Of a stretch of 7,276 nucleotides of DNA, positions 1-5,848 are shown in pieces. Location of the stretch: assembly GCA_031267115.1 (NCBI GenBank), contig JAIRZS010000052.1, positions 1 through 7,276 on the forward strand. The letters run 5' to 3'. The stretch's first letter is position 1. The number at the start of each line of letters is the position of its first letter. This DNA comes from Treponema sp. (GTDB taxonomy: Bacteria; Spirochaetota; Spirochaetia; Treponematales; Breznakiellaceae). The notes under the pieces were generated by a model. The model had not been told where the DNA came from. It saw only the letters and a program-made list of their open reading frames with translations, and ran no database searches. The translations under genes were made by a program, and so were the position numbers.

Positions 1-8
1 CGATTCAT

Positions 9-162
9 GAGTTTTTGCCCCGCAAAAACTCAAAGCTGTAAAACGGCAGGGATGCCGTTTTACAGCAGCGCAAGGGATAGAAGCGGTATCCTTTTTTGCC
101 GCAGGCAAAAAAGATACAAGCGTATAGCCCGGTCCGGCCCGCAGGGGCGGATGCGCCCAAAT
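9..162 (+). repeat. Structured dispersed element, copy A
   Basis: A chain of hairpins. H1 is a 10-bp stem (9-18 with 22-31, loop CCC). H2 is a perfect 14-bp stem (35-48 with 53-66, loop GGGA). The core at 68-135 contains H3. A short GC hairpin follows (GCCC 137-140 with GGGC 145-148), and the element ends with GCGGATGCGCCCAAAT at 147-162. A further 10-bp inverted repeat (128-137 with 164-173) overlaps this end. The same order of parts occurs on the opposite strand at 2312-2538 with different stem sequences. The left edge may extend beyond the window. The long ORF running through this region (7-321) is a by-product of the repeat, not a gene. It could be an RNA gene, a mobile hairpin repeat or a processing/termination element; the sequence alone does not decide. 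Confidence 0.8.
68..135 (+). ncRNA. Conserved 68-nt core of copy A (possible Flavo-1-like RNA)
   Basis: The core runs from GCGCAAGGGAT to GCCCGGTCC and matches copy B at 64 of 68 positions. It holds H3: TATC (87-90) and TTTTTTGCC (92-100) pair with GGCAAAAAA (104-112) and GATA (113-116), with C91 bulged and a GCA loop. The pattern GAAGCGGTATCC-T-rich arm/A-rich arm-GATACAAGCG resembles, from memory, a motif very common between flavobacterial genes, possibly Rfam Flavo-1, which I recall as also reported in some spirochaetes. The family name is unverified, and transcription and strand are not shown. Confidence 0.5.
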
Positions 163-247
163 TCCGGACCGGGATATGGGATTGCCGGGTATCCCCAGGC
201 CCGGTTTGTCCTGGAAAAGCTTCTTTTGCTATTTTTATCGGAAACTA

Positions 248-276
248 TTGTATTATTTTTCCTGATATATTACTAT
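248..276 (+). promoter_or_regulatory. Candidate sigma-70 promoter for the rrf2 operon
   Basis: TTGTAT (248-253) and TACTAT (271-276) are separated by 17 bp in a strongly AT-rich stretch, which would give a leader of about 70 nt before the ATG at 356. A perfect TATAAT also occurs at 280-285 but lacks a good -35 box. deoC has a nearly identical arrangement (TTGAAT-17-TACTAT), which raises confidence a little. A short dyad GCTAT/ATAGC (311-315, 321-325) lies downstream and could be an operator, but it does not match a known IscR site. Confidence 0.4.
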
Positions 277-355
277 TTTTATAATTTACAACCAACCGCT
301 GTTACTGGCTGCTATGTCTAATAGCTGGTTCGCAGACGCTTGCAGGGGGATTTTC

Positions 356-820
356 ATGAGAATTACAACACGCGGCCGTTACGCGCTGAGGGCTAGTCTG
401 GCTCTGGCAATTCTGGGGAAGAGCGGGGCCCCTGTTTCGATTAACAATCTGTCGGAAAAAGAGGAGATTTCCTCGGTTTTTCTGGAACAAATTTTCTTTA
501 AGCTCCGCAAGGCGGGGATTGTCGCGTCGGTACGCGGGCCGGGGGGCGGGTTCTGTTTCGCCAAACCGCTGGAAAGCCTGACGGTTAAGGAAATTCTGGA
601 CGCGGCGGGCGAGGATCTGAACTTGATTGCCTGCGACAAGCAGGCCCAGAACTGCGAGCATATCGGGAGCTGCCTTGCCCATTCGGTCTGGACAGATGTA
701 ACCCATATTGTCAATAATTATTTTAAGAGCAAGACCCTCTCTTCTTTGCTTGAGCGGGAACCCGCGCGGGATTTTTTTGAGCTGGCGGAGGACGAAAACG
801 ATGGGATTACAGGCGCGTGA
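356..820 (+). CDS. Rrf2/IscR-family transcriptional regulator with Fe-S-type cysteines
   Basis: A 154-aa winged-helix DNA-binding regulator of the Rrf2 family, the usual length. It begins MRITTRGRYALRA, typical of the family. Residues about 28-56 form the helix-turn-helix (VSINNLSEKEEIS...) and 57-67 the wing, SVRGPGGGF, as in IscR. Cys93, Cys100 and Cys106, followed by His109 (CLAHSVW), match the IscR [2Fe-2S] ligand layout, except that the first spacing is X6 rather than the X5 of E. coli IscR. An Fe-S or redox-sensing role is therefore likely. The ATG at 356 is chosen because AGGGGGA (344-350) sits 5 nt upstream and the protein then starts at the family's normal first residue; an in-frame ATG at 314 would add 14 unrelated residues. 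Its 3' end overlaps the next gene by 20 bp. No isc or suf genes are visible nearby, so it cannot be named iscR. Targets are unknown; autoregulation is common in this family. Confidence 0.93.
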   Translation: MRITTRGRYALRASLALAILGKSGAPVSINNLSEKEEISSVFLEQIFFKLRKAGIVASVRGPGGGFCFAKPLESLTVKEILDAAGEDLNLIACDKQAQNCEHIGSCLAHSVWTDVTHIVNNYFKSKTLSSLLEREPARDFFELAEDENDGITGA

Positions 821-2309
821 CAGGGCGGCCTATGAAAAGGTTGTGGGCGCGCTGCGCAGGCAGCCGAAGGGGGCGACGGTGGCGGATATTGTCGCACGGA
901 CCGCCCTGCCCCTGGAGACGGTCCGGGATCTGGTCCCGGCCGCCGCGGATGAATATTCGGGCAGGCTCGAAGTTACCGAATCCGGGGAGATACGCTATTC
1001 TTTCCCGCACGGCTTTGCCAGCAAGTACCGGGGTTTCAGGGCCGGGCTGAGGAGGGCCGCGGCGGGTTTTTCAAAGGGCCTGAAGATCGGCGCTTCCTGG
1101 GCTTTCAAAGTCTGGATTATGGGGATGCTGGTGGGCTATTTTCTGTTCTTCATGCTCCTCGCGGTGGCGGCCCTGGCCCTGTCCGTGGCGGCGAGTTCCC
1201 AGTCCAATTCAAGCAGCCGTTCTTCCAAGGGGGACGGCGGCCTCCTCCTGGCGTCGAGCCTCTTTAACACGATTATCCGTATCTGGTTTTATTCGGAATT
1301 GCTGAACGCGGACCGGCGCTATTCCCGTTCTTACTCTAACGCCCCGGCAAAGCCCAAGGGGCGGCCCCTTTACAAGGCGATTTTTTCCTTTGTGTTCGGC
1401 GACGAAGACCCCAACGCCCGCTGGGACGAGCAGGAAAAAAGGGCGGTTATCGCCTATATCCAGGGAAACCGGGGGGTGATCACGGTGCCGGAACTGGCGA
1501 TGCTCGCCGGGCTTACCCCCAGCGAGGCGGAGGATCGGATTACGGCCTACTGCGCGGAATTCGGCGGCAGCCCGGAAGCGACGGAAGACGGCACTGTTGT
1601 TTACCGTTTCGACGAGCTCCTGCTCCGCGCGGACAGGAGGGATCGCAGTTTTGGGGATCTGTCCGGCCCCATCAAGCGGCTAAAGGCTTTTTCCTCGAAC
1701 GCCAAAAAACTGAACGGCTGGCTTGCCGCCATTAACGGGGTAAACCTTGCCTTTGGGGGCTATTTCCTCTTCAACGCCCTGAAAAGCGGCCATATCCTGA
1801 CCCAGGCGCATTTCCAGGCCAGTTCCTGGTTTTACGGCGTTTCCTATATACTCTTATCCCGGTTTTTGACCGACCCCCTGCCTTTTATTACCGTTGTCCT
1901 GGGCTGGATACCTATTGTCTTTTCCCTGCTCTTCTGGGCTGTTCCGGCGGCCCGTTCCTTCGGCGTAAAAAAAGAGAACGAGGAGATCAAGCTGGAGAAT
2001 TTCCGCAAGGAAGGCTATGGCCGGATATGGCGCAATCCCTTTAAGGTAAACCCCGGCGAAATGGAGCCGAAAGCCGCGGAGTGCAGGCCCTCGGACCTGG
2101 AGGCCGCGCGGGACCGGGTGATCAAGGAATTCGGCGCCTATTCCATCCCCGAAGCAGCCCTGGACGAGACCGGCGCTACGGTCTACAGCTTTACGGATCT
2201 TGACCGGGAAAAGCGGGCCCTTGCCAAATACCGCGCCGGCATTAACGCCGCGGCTTCGGACCTGGGGAAAACGGTGTTCGACACCGGGTCCGGCGCCAAG
2301 GCGGAATAA
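801..2309 (+). CDS. Membrane protein with three winged-helix-like repeats, function unknown
   Basis: A 502-aa protein I cannot assign to a named family. The ATG at 801 is preceded by GGAGG (787-791) at 9-nt spacing inside the end of the rrf2 gene. The 20-bp overlap suggests translational coupling. Layout: an N-terminal helical domain (about 8-68) ending in a beta-hairpin EVTESGEIRYSF; hydrophobic segments at about 100-130 and 147-167 around a Ser-rich linker (131-142); a second copy of the soluble domain (about 210-270) ending EATEDGTVVYRF; hydrophobic segments at about 306-326, 338-356 and 362-384; then a third, shorter copy (about 430-465) ending ALDETGATVYSF. The shared ending G-x-[IV]-x-Y-x-F suggests three repeats of one wHTH-like domain. 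Residues 191-205 (YKAIFSFVFGDEDPN) look like a conserved signature; from memory, similar FGD-DPN motifs occur in cyanobacterial and plastid membrane proteins. Linkage to an Fe-S-type regulator suggests stress or metal control, but this is inference. Confidence 0.85.
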   Translation: MGLQARDRAAYEKVVGALRRQPKGATVADIVARTALPLETVRDLVPAAADEYSGRLEVTESGEIRYSFPHGFASKYRGFRAGLRRAAAGFSKGLKIGASWAFKVWIMGMLVGYFLFFMLLAVAALALSVAASSQSNSSSRSSKGDGGLLLASSLFNTIIRIWFYSELLNADRRYSRSYSNAPAKPKGRPLYKAIFSFVFGDEDPNARWDEQEKRAVIAYIQGNRGVITVPELAMLAGLTPSEAEDRITAYCAEFGGSPEATEDGTVVYRFDELLLRADRRDRSFGDLSGPIKRLKAFSSNAKKLNGWLAAINGVNLAFGGYFLFNALKSGHILTQAHFQASSWFYGVSYILLSRFLTDPLPFITVVLGWIPIVFSLLFWAVPAARSFGVKKENEEIKLENFRKEGYGRIWRNPFKVNPGEMEPKAAECRPSDLEAARDRVIKEFGAYSIPEAALDETGATVYSFTDLDREKRALAKYRAGINAAASDLGKTVFDTGSGAKAE

Positions 2310-2311
2310 TT

Positions 2312-2538
2312 ATTTGGGCGCATCCGCGGGCCAGCCTGCCCGCAGGGCAGGACGACCCGCGGACCGGGCTTTGCGCTTGTATCTTTTTTGCCTCCGGCAA
2401 AAAAGGATACCGCTTCAATCCCTTGCGCGTGACAAAAATCGCCATCCGTGGCGATTTTTGTCATCGGAGTTTGCCGCAGGCAAACTCCATCTATCCGCCA
2501 CCGGCGGATAGCAATGGAAACAGCGGCATCCATGCCGC
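2312..2538 (-). repeat. Structured dispersed element, copy B (inverted)
   Basis: Begins 2 nt after the stop codon of the membrane-protein gene. Read on the minus strand it has two extra hairpins (GCGGCAT/ATGCCGC at 2523-2538; CTATCCGCC/GGCGGATAG at 2491-2511), then H1 (10 bp, 2466-2475 with 2479-2488), H2 (perfect 15 bp, 2430-2444 with 2449-2463), the core (2361-2428), H4 (CCGCGGG 2324-2330 with CCCGCGG 2356-2362, enclosing CCTGCCC/GGGCAGG), and the same 16-nt end as copy A (2312-2327). H1, H2 and H4 differ from copy A in sequence yet stay paired. H4 is longer than its counterpart in A. The element fills most of the gene-free 2310-2687 region and could also act as a 3' structure for the upstream mRNA. 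Confidence 0.85.
2361..2428 (-). ncRNA. Conserved 68-nt core of copy B (possible Flavo-1-like RNA)
   Basis: Same 68-nt core as at 68-135, on the minus strand, with four differences, none breaking a stem: one in the H3 loop (GGA for GCA) and three in unpaired positions. The H3 arms, the TATC/GATA extension and the bulged C are retained. The family name is from memory and not checked. Confidence 0.5.
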
Positions 2539-2561
2539 AGACGCGGATAGTGAATTCATTG

Positions 2562-2600
2562 GGAAATTTTCACCGCAAAGTCAAAAAAGTCGAATAAGTA
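2562..2600 (-). repeat. Fragment of the second repeat family (CCGCAAAG/GTCGAA type)
   Basis: GGAAATTTTCACCGCAAAG followed by a GTCAAAAAAGTCGAATAAGT run. It aligns, on the opposite strand, with the right-hand part of the repeat at 5862-5947 with only scattered mismatches. It appears to be a partial copy ending near 2600. The remaining bases up to the gene at 2688 hold nothing else I can identify. Confidence 0.65.
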
Positions 2601-2687
2601 AAAGAAGTCGCATTAAACAGTGCCTGGCACCTTTTCAGGGTATGGAGAATCCGGCGTTTCTATGGTATTCTGGGGCGAGGGTAAATT

Positions 2688-3551
2688 TTGGCTTCCGAAA
2701 AAAACCGGCGGCGCCCCCACATAGCGTGGCACCCCGCCTTCGTCCAGGCTTTCCGCCTCGAACTCGAACAGTACCAGGATATCCTTGAGTTTATACCCGA
2801 GTTCCAGCTTACCAGCGAGCCGCTGAGAATAGACCTGGTCGTCATCAGGAAGCTCAAGAATATCCCCATAAAAAAGAACATAGCCGCCATATTCCGTTCG
2901 GAAAACCTGGTAGAGTACAAGAGCCCCGGGGACCATGTTTCGGTGGCGGACTTTTACAAGGCCTACGGCTGCGCCTGCCTGTACGCCTCTCTGAACGCAG
3001 TGCCGGTAACGGAACTGACGCTGACCTTTGTGGAGAGCCGCGAGCCGAGGAAGCTGCTGAAACATTTCAGGGAGGAACGGGGCTACCGGGTAGAAGGGCG
3101 GGACGGGGGGATATACCGGGTAGAGGAGGACATAATCCCGATACAGGTGATAGACAGCCGGGGGCTTTCTGCGGGGGAGAACCTGTGGCTGAGGGGCTTG
3201 AGCGGGGGCCTGGAAATAGGGCTTGCGATGGATATACTGAAAGAGGGGAGGGAGAGGATAAAGAAGGCGCCGCTTGAGGCGTACATGCAGGTAGTACTGA
3301 ACGCGAACGCGGGGATATTTTTGGAGGCAGGGAAGATGGGGAACGGGAGTTTAACATTTGACGATGTTCTGGTAGAACTCGGCTATACCGCCCGGTGGGA
3401 AGAAAAAGGCTTGGAAAAGGGCCTGGAAAAAAGCGTGAAGCTGCTGGGGGCATACGGCATGAAGCCCGAGCAGATAACCGCGGCTCTCAAGCTGACGCCT
3501 GAGCAGGCCCGGCGCTATCTGAAGCCCAGGACGCCGGGCCGGGGCAGGTAA
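2688..3551 (+). CDS. PD-(D/E)XK nuclease-family protein (Rpn/transposase-like)
   Basis: A 287-aa protein with a PD-(D/E)XK nuclease core: Asp49 in LRIDLVV, then Glu76-x-Lys78 in LVEYKSP, followed by the helix VADFYKAYGCACLY. An acidic residue near Glu25/Glu27 may complete the site. The C-terminus has a charged WEEKGLEKGLEKS stretch (237-249) and a short helix-turn-helix-like tail (MKPEQITAALKLTPEQARRYL). Such proteins are often annotated as Rpn-family recombination-promoting nucleases or putative transposases and are multi-copy in Treponema; cleavage activity here is inferred. An in-frame stop at 2682-2684 forces the start to TTG at 2688, which has GAGGG (2677-2681) 6 nt upstream. The next in-frame Met is residue 181. 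Ile codons are unusual: 15 of 19 are ATA, against 2 of 18 in the EEP gene at 6165. This suggests a different origin or relaxed selection. Repeats lie on both sides. Confidence 0.85.
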   Translation: MASEKNRRRPHIAWHPAFVQAFRLELEQYQDILEFIPEFQLTSEPLRIDLVVIRKLKNIPIKKNIAAIFRSENLVEYKSPGDHVSVADFYKAYGCACLYASLNAVPVTELTLTFVESREPRKLLKHFREERGYRVEGRDGGIYRVEEDIIPIQVIDSRGLSAGENLWLRGLSGGLEIGLAMDILKEGRERIKKAPLEAYMQVVLNANAGIFLEAGKMGNGSLTFDDVLVELGYTARWEEKGLEKGLEKSVKLLGAYGMKPEQITAALKLTPEQARRYLKPRTPGRGR

Positions 3552-3635
3552 AGAAACGGGCGCGGCCCGCCGGAAAACCAAAACGGCGCTTGGCGCTTTG
3601 TGTTTCCCTGTTTTCGATTTTATGGTTATTCGAAA

Positions 3636-3712
3636 GTCTGGTTTAATACCCCGGGGCTTGCCCCGGCTCGAATCACGTAATGTTTACAAGAAAATTTGGT
3701 ATTAAACCAGAC
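3636..3712. repeat. Composite palindrome: 15-bp inverted repeat enclosing a CTTG hairpin
   Basis: A perfect 15-bp inverted repeat, GTCTGGTTTAATACC (3636-3650) with GGTATTAAACCAGAC (3698-3712), encloses a GC hairpin CCGGGG-CTTG-CCCCGG (3651-3666) and about 31 unpaired nt. It lies between the nuclease-like gene and dat. It could be a folded RNA, a small non-autonomous mobile unit or a binding site. No T-tract follows, so it is not a simple terminator. Confidence 0.7.
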
Positions 3713-3714
3713 GG

Positions 3715-3720
3715 TATAAT
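3715..3720 (+). promoter_or_regulatory. Possible -10 box (TATAAT) for dat
   Basis: A perfect TATAAT lies 2 nt after the right arm of the 15-bp inverted repeat. No convincing -35 box sits 16-18 bp upstream (TTTACA at 3683-3688 is too far away). If used, the dat leader would be about 180 nt and would contain the two hairpins at 3731-3750 and 3772-3791. Weak evidence. Confidence 0.25.
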
Positions 3721-3730
3721 AAACTTCCTA

Positions 3731-3750
3731 TCGAACGTGCCTCCGTTCGA
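3731..3750. repeat. Small hairpin (7-bp stem)
   Basis: TCGAACG (3731-3737) pairs with CGTTCGA (3744-3750) around a 6-nt loop. It lies between the two CTTG palindromes. The rest of 3552-3906 shows only weak GC-rich pairing near 3557-3569 and no coding potential that I can support. Confidence 0.45.
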
Positions 3751-3771
3751 ACTAACGCAACGCTTAAGATA

Positions 3772-3791
3772 CCGCGCGGCTTGCCGCGCGG
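3772..3791. repeat. REP-like palindrome with CTTG loop
   Basis: CCGCGCGG-CTTG-CCGCGCGG, a perfect 8-bp stem. Like the hairpin at 3651-3666 it is preceded by ATACC (whose final CC belongs to the stem) and followed by GGCTC, with the GGCTTGCC centre kept while the outer stem differs. It is therefore a second member of a small palindrome family. A link to REP elements and TnpA_REP (RAYT) transposases is a guess; no such gene is present here. Confidence 0.6.
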
Positions 3792-3906
3792 AGGCTCATT
3801 AATACCGGAACCCCCGCTTTTATGACAGGGTTTTCCGGAGAATAGCCCCGCTTCCCTCGCCATCCCCGCCCTTGCCTTATCCCCCCATTTAAATTACAGT
3901 AGGCGT

Positions 3907-4800
3907 ATGGAAAACCTGGGCTACTACAACGGCAAAACCGGCCCCATAGAGGAAATGAGGGTCCCCATGGACGACCGTTCCTCGTGGTTCGGGGACGGGG
4001 TCTATGACGCGACAATCAGCGTGGAACATATACCCTACGCCCTGGAGGAGCACATAGACAGGTTTTTCAAAAGTATGGCGCTGCTGGAAATAGAGCCGGA
4101 TTTTACCAGGGAGGATCTGGCCGCCCTGCTGCCGTCGCTTGTAAAACAAGTAGACAGCCCCGTCCAGATGGTCTACTGGCAGGTCACCCGGGGGACCGCC
4201 CCCCGCGCCCACGCCTTTCCCCGGGGCGCAAAGCCCAACCTCTGGGTATTCCTGCGCCCCTGGGAAACAGCCGCCGGAAAAGCCGGGGACCCCGCGCGCG
4301 GGCAGAAACTCATCACTGTGGAAGACACCCGCTTCTTCCACTGCAACATCAAAACCCTGAACCTCATCCCCAATGTCCTCGCCGCCGAGAAGGCAGGAAA
4401 GGCCGGCTGCGACGAGGCGGTTTTCCACCGCTCCGGCAGGGTCACCGAATGCTCGCACAGCAATGTGCACATCCTTAAAGACGGCGTTTTCCGCACCGCC
4501 CCCGAAGACAACCTAATCCTGGCCGGCATAGGCAGGGCCCATGCCATAGCCCGGTGCGGGGAGTTGGGCATCCCCGTAGACCGGACCCCGTTTTCCGTCG
4601 CCGAAATGATGGCCGCCGACGAGGTCCTGATCACAAGCTCGGGCGTCTTTTGCCCCGCGGTCAGCCATATCGACGGCAGGCCCGTCGGCGGCAGGGATCC
4701 GGCCCTGGCCGGCCGACTGCGCGGGGCCCTTATCGGGGAGCTCTGGGACTACATAGCCGCCCGGGGCGGGCAGGCTGATTATACCAAATACATGCTTTAG
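3907..4800 (+). CDS. dat: D-amino-acid (D-alanine) aminotransferase, PLP fold type IV
   Basis: A 297-aa class IV aminotransferase. It interconverts D-alanine plus 2-oxoglutarate and pyruvate plus D-glutamate, supplying D-amino acids for peptidoglycan; cytoplasmic. DDRSSWFGDGVYDA (22-35) is the N-terminal family motif. Lys149 in NIKTLNLIPNVLA is the PLP-binding lysine. VTECSHSNV (179-187) carries the conserved Glu181. ILAGIGR (204-210) and ADEVLITSSG (237-246) bind the cofactor phosphate region. RGTAPRAHAFP (95-105) matches the substrate-carboxylate loop of Bacillus D-amino-acid transaminase, Arg98/His100 there being Arg100/His102 here, which favours Dat over branched-chain aminotransferase (IlvE). 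It is slightly longer than the roughly 283-aa Bacillus enzyme. The ATG start fits the family N-terminus, though the upstream AGG (3901-3903) is a weak ribosome site. Seven of 17 Ile codons are ATA. It is not in an operon: repeats lie on both sides. Confidence 0.88.
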   Translation: MENLGYYNGKTGPIEEMRVPMDDRSSWFGDGVYDATISVEHIPYALEEHIDRFFKSMALLEIEPDFTREDLAALLPSLVKQVDSPVQMVYWQVTRGTAPRAHAFPRGAKPNLWVFLRPWETAAGKAGDPARGQKLITVEDTRFFHCNIKTLNLIPNVLAAEKAGKAGCDEAVFHRSGRVTECSHSNVHILKDGVFRTAPEDNLILAGIGRAHAIARCGELGIPVDRTPFSVAEMMAADEVLITSSGVFCPAVSHIDGRPVGGRDPALAGRLRGALIGELWDYIAARGGQADYTKYML

Positions 4801-4820
4801 AATTTTACCGCTAAGTCGAA
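4801..4820 (-). repeat. Fragment of the second repeat family
   Basis: AATTTTACCGCTAAGTCGAA is the reverse complement, with small changes, of the right end of the repeat at 5862-5947. It starts directly after the dat stop codon (4798-4800). Confidence 0.5.
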
Positions 4821-4985
4821 TGAAGAACCCCGCCGCAGAGCACTATTCCGTGACCTGCAATTCGGGGAATGATTATACTGTGCCGCAAAGATTTACCACG
4901 AAGCCAAATAAGTGAAATAAGTATAAGATAAAGAAAGGAAAGAACAGCGAAAAATTCGGGGAATAATTGAGTAATTATAGAGGAT
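4821..4985. other. AT-rich gene-free stretch with repeat remnants
   Basis: Holds a degenerate partial copy of the second repeat family (GCCGCAAAGATTTACCACGAAG, about 4882-4903) and an 11-nt direct repeat ATTCGGGGAAT (4860-4870 and 4954-4964). The A-rich sequence with recurring AAG triplets looks like decayed repeat DNA. No ORF, promoter or terminator can be supported. Confidence 0.45.
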
Positions 4986-5089
4986 ACCGCAAAGAAGTCG
5001 AAGAAAGAGGTCAAAGAAAGGACCTGAGAGCAAAAACTTCTTCGACTGCGAACCTTCGGTTCGATTCGACTTTGCGGTTGAAAATTCCG
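4986..5089 (+). repeat. Second repeat family, copy downstream of deoC
   Basis: Bounded by an inverted repeat ACCGCAAAG (4986-4994) and CTTTGCGGT (5070-5078), followed by GAAAATTCCG. The interior has AAGTCGAAGAA-type sequence, a 22-nt stretch at 5018-5039 identical to 5891-5912, then TTCGACT and a 6-bp hairpin CGAACC/GGTTCG (5049-5063). It has the same orientation as the copy at 5862-5947, so deoC lies between two direct repeats about 870 bp apart. Confidence 0.7.
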
Positions 5090-5125
5090 TGGGTCAAGTT
5101 TAGCAGGAGGGGGGCCTTTGCCGCG

Positions 5126-5791
5126 TCAGGCCCCGTCGCCGTACAGGGCCTTGATCGCGGAACTGGACCCGATCCTGTCCACGCCCCGGTCAAAAAACGC
5201 CTCGTGATCCTCCGCGGTACGCATACCTCCGGCGGCCTTGATCCGGACGCCCTTGCCGACATTCGCGCGGAACAGGTCTATGTCCTCAAGGACCGCGCCG
5301 CCGGGCCCCAGCCCTGTCGATGTCTTGATAAAATCGGCCCCGCATTTTGTTACCAGTTTGCAAAGCTCTATTTTTTCATCTTTTTCGAGATAGCAGGTCT
5401 CGATAATAACCTTCAGTATTTTCCCCTCCGCCGCTTCGCGCAGGGCCGCAAGTTCCTTTTCCACAAGATCAAAGGCCCTGTTTTTTACATCCCCGATATT
5501 GATAACAACGTCAATCTCGTCCGCCCCGTTCCGTACAGCTTCCCTGGTCTCGAAAACCTTTGTTTCGGTAGTAGCGAAGCCCATAGGGAACCCGACAGCC
5601 GTACAAATCGTAAGGTCTTTGCCGTACTTTTCCGCGGCCCGCTTTACATAGGAAGGCGGCACGCAGACCGAGGCGGTCCGGTACTTTATCGCTTCTCCGC
5701 ATAGTTCCCCGATCTGTTCCCAGCTCGACGCCGCCTTGAGCAAAGTATAGTCAACCTTGCTCAAAATCTGTTTTTTCTTGTCCTCTGTCAT
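5126..5791 (-). CDS. deoC: Deoxyribose-phosphate aldolase (DERA)
   Basis: A 221-aa class I aldolase that splits 2-deoxyribose-5-phosphate into glyceraldehyde-3-phosphate and acetaldehyde, in cytoplasmic deoxynucleoside catabolism. All hallmarks are present: VCVPPSYV (42-49), TAVGFPMG (64-71), the acidic Asp94 in DEIDVVINIG, the Schiff-base Lys156 in GADFIKTSTG, Lys185 in VRIKAAGG, and the C-terminal phosphate-binding DRIGSSSA (205-212). Length is typical of the short bacterial form. The ATG (5789-5791) has GAGG (5797-5800 on the minus strand) 5 nt upstream. The gene stands alone; no deoA, deoD or phosphopentomutase gene is visible. A 7-bp stem (5111-5117 with 5128-5134) overlaps the stop codon, but no T-tract follows, so a terminator is not called. 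Repeat copies lie both upstream and downstream. Confidence 0.95.
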   Translation of the reverse strand: MTEDKKKQILSKVDYTLLKAASSWEQIGELCGEAIKYRTASVCVPPSYVKRAAEKYGKDLTICTAVGFPMGFATTETKVFETREAVRNGADEIDVVINIGDVKNRAFDLVEKELAALREAAEGKILKVIIETCYLEKDEKIELCKLVTKCGADFIKTSTGLGPGGAVLEDIDLFRANVGKGVRIKAAGGMRTAEDHEAFFDRGVDRIGSSSAIKALYGDGA

Positions 5792-5848
5792 AGTAACCTC
5801 ATCTTGATCCAGCCGCGCCCGCCGGCCCGGCCCGTGTTGGTATTACTA

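Noticed and set aside
7..321. 104-codon open frame at the left end
   Set aside because: It runs through the hairpins of copy A and the AT-rich promoter region; the translation has no domain-like character and no good ribosome site.
2200..2533. Open frames on both strands across the end of the membrane-protein gene
   Set aside because: They lie over the coding end and copy B hairpins and owe their length to GC-rich repeat sequence.
2324..2538. Possible CRISPR array
   Set aside because: The hairpins differ from one another and there are no evenly spaced identical repeats with unique spacers; no cas gene nearby.
2613..3065. 150-codon minus-strand frame
   Set aside because: Antisense to the PD-(D/E)XK gene, whose motifs are clear; no ribosome site or family match.
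3557..3569. Terminator after the nuclease-like gene
   Set aside because: Only a 5-bp stem (CGGGC/GCCCG) with no T-run after it.
3636..3791. Integron attC sites
   Set aside because: Considered because some treponemes carry integrons, but the arms lack the GTTRRRY/RYYYAAC core pair and there is no integrase or cassette array.
5111..5134. Terminator for deoC
   Set aside because: A 7-bp stem (GGGGCCT/AGGCCCC) overlaps the stop codon, but no U-tract follows on the minus strand.
4967..5704. 245-codon plus-strand frame
   Set aside because: Antisense to deoC, whose catalytic motifs are complete; begins in repeat DNA.
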